DNA from: Hydrangea macrophylla
Taxonomy: Eukaryota; Streptophyta; Magnoliopsida; Cornales; Hydrangeaceae
Direction: 5' to 3'
Length of the DNA: 64,000 nt
Assembly (NCBI GenBank): GCA_033977485.1
Contig: CM066987.1
Location: forward strand, 86,336,588 to 86,400,587
Positions 56,509 to 64,000 of the stretch are shown in pieces. Each line of letters starts with the position of its first letter. Positions within the stretch are counted from its first letter, which is position 1. A model generated the notes under the pieces. It searched no databases and was not told the DNA's origin. It saw only the letters and a program-made list of their open reading frames with translations. The position numbers and the translations under genes are program-made.

Positions 56509-59500
56509 GTGAGAAGTGAAAATTCTATATTTTTCTTCCAATTTTGCTTGCAATTGCATCACCAATGAATTGCGTTACTTCTTTATTCAAGTGTATATTC
56601 TTACATTTTTTGCAAACGCATCACCAATTTTCCCTTTTTTGGGTGTCTTTTACTTCTTTATTCAAGTGTTGCCCAGATGATTTTACTTCCATTTTTGATT
56701 CCTTCACATAGTTAAACTTTTGCATTATATTAGAAAGTTGAGGAGAGGCTATATCACCATGAAACCTTTTTGTGGTTGATTTGAGCCATCTTAGCTCAAT
56801 TGCTGAGGACCTACCACAAGCTGTACACAAATCCTTGGGATCATAATTTATAGTATTTTTTTTTAACATTTGCTGAGCTAATTTCTTATACTGATTTAGT
56901 TGAAATGGCAAGGAATCAATTATCAATTTGTTGGTTGAAATACCCCGAGAAGCTATTTTTCTTCAATCTGCCAAAAAAATTGTCTTTGTGTTGCAGGAAC
57001 AAGAAAGGGCAGTGCTCTTTACTGGAATTTGAGAAGTTGCATTTTGTAACATGGCATTAGAATTAAGGGCCATTTGGGAATCATAACATATTTTTTAAAA
57101 ACAAAAGTAATTTTCTGAAACGGCTTTTAGTTTTGTGTTTAAATTAATACAATTTTATGTTTGTTTTACAAAAGAAGTTTGTTTATTTTTCTTTTGTTGG
57201 CCCATGTTCTGAGCTTTCTGTCCTTATTTTCTTTTACATTTTGAGGAACACAAAGTGTTCTAAAGATGGTAGTGTTTTGATTATGATTTTGGTATTTGAT
57301 TTGCAGCACAAAGTGGAAATAAATGGAAATGAAGAATAAATTGGAGATGAAGAGAAAATTGGAAATAAATGGAGATGCAGAGAAAATTTGAGGCTTTCTG
57401 TCGATTACGAAAAGAAATCGAAGCTTGGTACCCTTTATGTCAGGACATTGAGAGACCCTCATACACTAATGGAAGGTTTTGATTTGGGCAAACCTCAAAC
57501 GAGACCACCACATGGGTAAGACAAAAAATCCATAGACCAAAATTGGGTACTACATTTAGGTACATTATTTGTAGTTCTTATTGATTTTGGTTAATTTATG
57601 TTGATATGTGTACATAAATCATCAGTTGTTGATTTTGGTGTAAGCTTATGAAAAACAACATAGCTCTTCACAGCAGCACTGCATTTTGGTGGGCATTTCT
57701 GCTCTAGATAAGTGAGTTTTTCTTTCTTACAGTATTTCCAAAAGTGGCTTTAAAAGGTATAACTGTTACACTACTAACTGTTTCAATGACTTATGGCCTA
57801 TGCACTGGGGCCAGGAGAACAATGACAGTGGAGCAACTGTCACTAAGTGAAGTTGACTCATATATATCTCTAAGTTTTAATTTAGGTCACTCCCAAAGCT
57901 GAAACCTAAAGGAAAAAAAAACACATATTCATGGCTTGGCTGTATGAATCCGTCTTTGAATATTGAAATTTGATTTGACTTTAACCTGATTATTGGAATT
58001 GCAGGTGGAGTGAAAGTGAGTGCTTCTCTTGAAAATAATTTATGTTACTTAAACAACTGATTTTGCACCTACTATTAATATTGCTCCGTTGCAATTACAT
58101 CGTAGATTGTATGTACGATTTATATGGTTGTCCGTTTGATTCACAACCGGGTTATCTAATTTGTTACTTTGAGAATTAGCGAGGATTATTTTTTTTACTT
58201 CTGGAACATCCACATGAATTTATGTGCATTAGACTTGGTTTAGAGATTTGCACACGTAAAAATACTTATGTATTTCATGTCAAGTTATGACTTTTTTTTT
58301 GTTCTCCGTACAAGAATTGCTGGCTATCATGGCACCCTGATCTCAATTTACTTCCAATAAAGTGCTTTGTAACTGACTATGGGGCATTCTAATCTTTTTC
58401 AATGAAATGATGTTAATATTTGTGTCATATGACTAGAAGTAGTGGATTACCAGTACTTATGGGGAAATATGTTCATCTTCTTTCAAAAAAGATAGAAAGA
58501 AAGGTAACTAGAGGAAGAGGAAGACTCGAAGGTCGAAAGGTAACTAGAGTTTCATTTTACTTTATTTTTTGCATTTTTTGAAAAAGAAAATTTCCTGTTC
58601 CTTTTCAGAAAAGAATTGTCCTGAAAGTCAAGGTTTGAAACAATCTGGGTCTCTCTAAAAACTAGCATTTTTCTCTCTACATTGTTCTCTTTATATTTCC
58701 CCCCTTCTCTCTCTCTCTCTCTCTAGAATTTGGGTCTCTTTCTTACATGGTTGCAAAGATCAATTTTTTTTTTTCCTTTACCCCATAACTTCATATTTTA
58801 ATGTATACAGATCTCGCTGTCTCTCTATTTGGCTTACCCGGGAAATTCACCCGATTGAAGTGTGATTTTGTCATCAAGGTTAGTATTTCTGATCTGGGTT
58901 TTGTGTCTTTTGTATTGGCTGTAGTTAACATTGGTATTGTTGCCTAAAAAATGTAATTGAAACTCTTGCATTGGTTTAGGCAATGTATTGATTTACTGCA
59001 CAGGAAAAAAAGAAAAAAAAAGAAAAGAAAAAAAAGAAGGCATTTGAAATAATCATTTAGAAGTTCGAAGATTTCCATGTCTCGCCAACCTCAATCTGCT
59101 GCTAGGTGCCCCACTGCACTTTTAGACCACGTTTGGGTAGCTTCTAAAATAATCACTTTGGAATAAGAGTTTTTGAAAAGCTAAGAGTTGGAGAGTTTTT
59201 AAAGTGGTTGTGTTCATGTGATCCATTTTTTTGTGGAGAGAAGTGCGAGTGTGCCATAAAAGTTTTGTGCATGAGGAAGAGTTATTGCTTTTGTTATCAT
59301 TAGAGTTAAATACATATTTTATTACATAATTAACACTTGAGCAAATCCTTTTTTTGCAAGTAAAAATAAAAATAGAATTTTGAAGTGTTTGGACTCATTC
59401 GTTATTCGTTAATTGTTGTTTTGTTAAACAAATAAATTAGAATAATTGTGAAGAGTTTGGACTCATTCATTTTCCCCTAGTAGTGCTATTCCATTCATGT

Positions 59501-59810
59501 TCTGCTAATTGTGCTTTTATTGTGGATGAATAATCTCAATTGATGTAAGGGGGTGTACAAGGAAGTTGTGCATTAAAGGAGGACAGTTATCAAGTGTCAA
59601 GGCTTACAAGGCTTTTATACACATACACCCCCTTGGTCATGTTGCCAGGATTTGTAGTAGGCCAAGGGCCTTAAATTGTATAAAAGTGCCATATGAAAAC
59701 AATGCTTACGATTTTTTATTTTTTATTTTTATTTTTGTATCTTTTTTTTTTTGGTTTGAAACAATGTTTACCACAATAGATGGTGAAACTTATTTACCGA
59801 AAAAAGTGAT

Positions 59811-59950
59811 TGGTGAAACACAAGTTACGAGTAGTAGGTTGTCAATGATTTTTGATGCTTGATATTATTATCTTTATGGCTTGGTGAAACACAGGTTATG
59901 AGTAGTAGTTGGTCAATGATTTTTTTATGCTTGATAATTTTATCTTTAAA
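59811..59950. repeat. ~68-bp direct duplication inside the Helitron
   Basis: GGTGAAACACAAGTTACGAG with TCAATGATTTTTGATGCTTG is followed by a second copy, GGTGAAACACAGGTTATGAG with TCAATGATTTTTTTATGCTT. Confidence 0.8.
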
Positions 59951-60029
59951 TTACACTACTATAAATGTTGTGTTTGCAAGTGTGGTGTTACATGAGGTTC
60001 TGAATTTCAGGTCTATCTCTCTCTCAATC

Positions 60030-60125
60030 CATTGATCTCGCTATGTTTAAGAATCTTGAATTTTCGGATGCACCTTGACCTCTGTCATATGATCTCACCG
60101 TGTCTAAGAATCTTGATTTTTCTGA
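60030..60125. repeat. ~55-bp direct duplication near the Helitron 3' end
   Basis: GATCTCGCTATGTTTAAGAA and GATCTCACCGTGTCTAAGAA start two copies that both continue TCTTGA, TTTTC and GATACC-like. Both lie in frame in 60032-60232, giving repeated KNLxFSD, but no family is recognised. Confidence 0.7.
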
Positions 60126-60289
60126 TACCTATAAACTCTTTATCATTGCTTTGGGTGTCCCTTTTTTTTACCTACCCCTTTGTAATTTGTATGCTGATGT
60201 TGGAGAACCCTACTTTCTTGACGCGAGTTTGATTCCGAAGCGGCATTTATCACCCCTTTTTTTTTTTTTTTTTTTTTTTGTTTGCGTCG

Positions 60290-60315
60290 TGCCTGTGGGC
60301 AAGGGCAATTACTAG
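60290..60315 (+). other. Helitron 3' terminal hairpin and CTAG
   Basis: TGCC TGTG GGCA stem-loop, then AGGGCAATTA and CTAG. The hairpin acts as the rolling-circle termination signal in known Helitrons. A 23-nt T-run precedes it. Confidence 0.75.
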
Positions 60316-60859
60316 TTATAAAAATAATTACGAATCAAATACAGTTGACACATTGTAAAAAAAAAATAGTTTCGAACATTTGTTATAATGACACTGGTAC
60401 GGTCTCCTTGCTTTTATACTAATTATCTTCCCCTATTATTTCATTAGCTGAATAAAATGACTACAATACCTCTAAAATGACTAAAAGTCTAAAATGCCCC
60501 CAACACATTTAATTAGAATGTTCTAAGGATCAATATAGGCAGTGTCAGATCCATGATAAACGGCATGGGGGGATGGTTTGGTGTGTACGGAGGCTTAGAA
60601 TCACACAGGGCTTCAAAAGTAGCACTCCTAAGGTGAGATTTTTGGGTCTATTTGTAATTCTACCATTACATGCAGATTATCACTTTTTACGATAATTAGT
60701 GCTAATTTATTATTGTAATTTGAAAAGCTCGGAATTATGGTAAAAAAATTTGAGTTGAGTTAAACAATTTGACTTTTTTTATTCATATATTCTGGTTTGA
60801 CTCATTAGCTAAATGGAGAGAATTAAATGACTGTAATATCCCAACATGACTATACCAAC
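60316..60859. other. Intergenic DNA, no gene seen
   Basis: AT-rich spacer between the Helitron and the next LTR. No recognised repeat or coding region. Confidence 0.55.
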
Positions 60860-63581
60860 TGTAGACACCCCATTTTGACCTGCCAAAAAAAGAAATAACT
60901 GTCGTAGGGCGAGCCCACCGAGTACACAAATCGAGAAAAGAAAAGTTGGAGTCCTAATCAGAATATCCGAAGGTCAAATCAAATGTCAAATCAAGTTATT
61001 GTCAATTTGAATACCCACCAGCATGATTTCAAAAGCATGTCTGATCAGCTGTACACACCCGATTTTTGCCACCCAACAAAGAGGCAGACAGATAATGTAT
61101 ATCGAGAGCGACGGGTGTGAAGAGCTTATAAATAAAAGGTCCCTAGACTTCGAATCGTCAAAATCGAACCACGGGCGAAGAAATAATCATTGTTTAGAGT
61201 TCGAACGAATCTGCTATTTGCCGAGATTAGTTTTTCAGCTTTTTAGGTGTCGGAACAAGCATTCTTCATGACAGAATGGAAGTGCATGATATTACCGAGG
61301 ATTCCCTAAAATTTCATCTCAATCGAACACTGGATTTAAAAAAAGTACTTTATCAGGAGTGGGAATCAAACGGGAAAATTCCGTTTCATCGCCAGAAATC
61401 TTCAGAAAGTTTGAAAATTGATGCCAAAAATCCATATTTGTCAAGATGAAGAGCCTTCAGAAATTTTGTTGCCATTAAACGAAAAAAGTTGCAAAACTGC
61501 GATAAGATCGCTCAAAGGCGCGTCAATTTATACTAATAAATCATCAGAAAGTCTTGGTCTTCGAGATCAAATCGGTTGTGGTATTTTTGGTCTAGATTAA
61601 AACGCCCTGTAAACTTCGTCTCAATCCGATACCAGATTTCGAATAAGTACATTTTAATTAACGGATTTCTCAAGACAGATGCTTAATAAGAGTCATATAG
61701 CGTTTCAAGAATTCCATTTTTGCACTAAAAATTCACGTTTGTCGAGAGGACCACGGAGTCCAAGTTTTTCGTCGCACTGCCTTCCAGAAAATTCAGAAGC
61801 ACGGCGCGTGTACATATATCTAGATATTTTCTTTGATTAGCGACTAGTAATCCAGATTTGGGCCAATTGCGCCATAAGAGTCACTTTCTGATTGGAGAAA
61901 ACTACTCTTAACATTTAAATAAAGGATCCATGTAATCTCGTCTAGTTCTGACACAAGATTTCGGAAAAGTGATATTGATTGGCGCATTCTGTCATAACTG
62001 GTGCCGAATGTGGGCGAAACAACGTTTTAAAAATACAATTCCAACTTCAAAATTCTATGTTAGTCGCGAGAACCCAGCGGTCCAGTTTTCAACCGTGTAA
62101 CTTTTCAAAAAATCCCGGAGAATGCGACGCACACATACAATATCTAGATATTTTATTACTTTATTATTATTTTTTTATTTAATTTTTTTTTAATCAAAAT
62201 TTTTCCTATAAATAGGAGGTTCCCCTTCCAAAAATAATTGCTAATTCACTCTCTCCCTTAGGCTTCGTTTGGGAATCCCTAATCTTTCTCATCTCCTAAG
62301 TCCTGTTTGGCTACATTAACCAAATAAAATCCAAACTCCATCATAAACACCTCTAATGTCATACATATAGTATACGTATAGGAACTATTCATACATATAG
62401 GCACTATTCATATATACGGTACTATTCATACATATAGTACACGTACAGGTACTATTCATACATATGGGTTCTATTCATACATACAATATACGTACGGGAA
62501 CTATTTATGCATACGGGTACTATTCATATAGACAGATACTATTCATAGATATAGTATACATATAGGTACTATTCATACATATAGTATACATATAGGTACT
62601 ATTCAAATATACGGTCTACATACAGACTATCCAAGCTATATTCCGATCCCCGCAGGTCCCGCTTAACTCAGCCAGATCCATTCCGGCTCGCCTTATAGTC
62701 ATCTTGACTATTCCGGCCCTTCCGGATCAAATCACATTCATTGGGCACCGACTCGTACTTCCAGCACTTTTTTAAAGCACTGGGCTCCGACCCTTACTTC
62801 CGACACATAAAACAAAATGAGAAAAAAAATCATAAAAACAAAAAATACAAGAAAACTCATTGCACGGTCGATCTACTCTGACTTTTACTCAAAGCACTTT
62901 CTCATATCTTACTACTTTCTCAAGGTTAAAGTCTAGGGCTATACTGTACAGTTAAAGTTCCTAGCTACACCGACTTTACTCAAAACATTATTTTTTCACA
63001 CTCACGGTCTAGATCAACCAAACACTCACACACATACACAGCATAGAACTACGTATAGCCTGATTCTTGAGTCAAGATACGTATGCAACACTTACTAGGG
63101 TGCGGCCATAGCCATCTATTACTCATACTTTCTCACATTCTAAATATCGTTCACTTATCTTGAGTCGAGATACGTATATTCTGTATATTATCACATCTTA
63201 TTATCTCTTACTTATGCCCCATTATCATGAAAACCACTAAAACTGGCAACCGTGTGTCACGGATGCTCGAGGGTGCCTAACACCTTCCCTCGACATAATC
63301 GAGTCCCCGAACCCACCTCAAGAACCCTGGTTTTTGCACGACTATCAAGAGTCACACTTTTAAAGGGCCTTACTTTTTTAATAGGTTTCAAAATTCAAGG
63401 ATGATTTCATCGTCTTTGTAGGGGTCCTAATCCCCGATACATGTTAGGTAGCGACTCTAAACTTTTACTTGGCCCGACTCCCACTTTCACGTATTTTCAC
63501 GCACTCTTTCACACGCCTATCGACATAATGGTCAAGACCCATGAAGGGACCACGTCCCACTTTTGGGGCGGGCGCGATAGC
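60860..63581 (+). repeat. 5' LTR of an Ogre/Tat-like Gypsy element
   Basis: Starts TGTAGACACCCCATTTTGAC, a common start of large plant Gypsy LTRs, and ends next to a primer site at 63582. Near its 3' end, GGGTGCCTAACACCTTCCCT followed by TCGAGTCCCCGAACC is, from memory, a conserved block of Ogre/Tat LTRs. At ~2.7 kb it fits the long LTRs of that group. The terminal CA seems mutated (GCGATAGC). A second TGTACACACCCGATTTTTG at 61049 may be a nested LTR start or an internal duplication. Frames inside it (61023-61600, 61979-62182) have no domains. Confidence 0.7.
62361..62625. repeat. Short tandem array in the Ogre/Tat-like LTR
   Basis: About ten imperfect units built from ACTATTCATACATATAG and TATACGTATAGGT, period roughly 20-40 bp, with alternating ATAC/GTAT palindromes. 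Confidence 0.8.
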
Positions 63582-63599
63582 TGGCGACTCTGTTGGGGA
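63582..63599 (+). other. Ogre/Tat-like primer-binding site
   Basis: TGGCGACTCTGTTGGGGA, close to the TGGCGACTCTGCTGGGGA sites of plant Ogre/Tat elements (tRNA-Arg assignment from memory). It sets the element's plus orientation; its body lies beyond the window. Confidence 0.7.
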
Positions 63600-64000
63600 C
63601 ACACTTATGAGAACTCAGGCCGTCATTTGGTGGTTTTCATATTCTAAAGGGGCATTTGTTTTACTAACTACTCTACACTTCTATAATTTTTTTAGGTTAT
63701 AAACTTGTTTGCATAGGTACCTGAGACTCAAAAGAAACAGCAAGGCCAATGCCATACTGAAACTACAAGGCCAATGTCGTACTTTACTACTATACACACT
63801 ACACACTTGCATCAAGCATGACATAGCCCGGTTCTGAAACTGAAACCCTTTAAAAATTAGATAGGAGGATTTGCAAGTGGCATGGCCGTTACGGTAGTAC
63901 CGTCAGTACCAGCACCGAAAGTTACTCAGCTCGAAACCACCAACCTGAGAAGGTGCTACGGTACCAGAGGTTTGAAGGTTCGGGAACCGGACATGAATAA
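63600..64000 (+). other. Start of the Ogre/Tat-like element interior
   Basis: Non-coding leader with a short internal repeat (AAGGCCAATGCCATACT / AAGGCCAATGTCGTACT at 63741-63783). No coding region is reached before the window ends. Confidence 0.6.

Larger units (their letters stand above)
55094..60315 (+). mobile_element. Non-autonomous Helitron, 5.2 kb, with gene-like cargo
   Basis: The 5' end is TCTAATATATATATATGAAA, preceded by A. The 3' end is GTGCCTGTGGGCAAGGGCAATTACTAG, followed by T, with a TGCC-TGTG-GGCA stem about 10 nt before CTAG. 5' TC, 3' hairpin plus CTAG and an A/T insertion site are the structural signature of plant Helitrons. There is no Rep/helicase coding, so it would need an autonomous helper. 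The interior has CT-rich leader-like DNA with a gtaagag donor at 55407, small exon-like pieces (55777-55834 and 56463-56508 with cag/gt borders), direct repeats and short frames without known domains. Confidence 0.75.

Overview
The window is nuclear DNA of a flowering plant, probably a eudicot. It is AT-rich and full of transposable elements, with plant-type primer-binding sites (tRNA-Met, tRNA-Asp, Ogre/Tat type), Copia and Gypsy LTR retrotransposons, CACTA, hAT and Stowaway elements, a Helitron and many CT/GA and TA microsatellites. I found no intact host gene, no tRNA or rRNA gene and no CRISPR. The species cannot be named from this sequence.

Bases 1-18042 are an AT-rich patchwork of DNA-transposon material. 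It holds a CACTA left end with a 108-bp array (3234-4100), a 178-bp tandem array split by a 251-bp Stowaway MITE (8552-9885), a compact CACTA element built from ~111-bp repeats (10069-11100), five foldback or hAT-like MITEs (11.1-15.8 kb), several short tandem repeats, and a hAT-type element with an 8-bp target duplication (16841-17699). The stretch 3234-11100 may be one composite CACTA element.

Bases 18043-53515 are a nest of LTR retrotransposons that can be taken apart layer by layer. Outer element A (minus strand, Gypsy, gag remnant only) has ~635-bp LTRs at 18043 and 44174/53323. Element C (minus strand, ~3.15-kb LTRs, exact GCTAG target duplication, no recognisable pol) lies inside A. 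Element D (plus strand, Athila-like, gag-protease only, exact AGCTC duplication) lies inside C's right LTR. Copia element E (minus strand, intact 1329-codon gag-pol, 5' LTR lost) lies inside C's left LTR. Copia element F (plus strand, both LTRs present, decayed gag-pol) lies inside A's right LTR. Three LTRs of the nest are therefore themselves insertion sites.

Bases 53516-64000 hold a 5.2-kb non-autonomous Helitron (55094-60315; 5' TC, 3' hairpin and CTAG, inserted between A and T) carrying exon-like fragments, then the 5' LTR and primer-binding site of an Ogre/Tat-like Gypsy element (60860 onward) that runs off the window.

The only intact long coding region is the gag-pol of element E. D and F encode broken copies of the same kinds of proteins. 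A, C and D lack their own polymerase genes and, if mobile, must have depended on related autonomous elements elsewhere.
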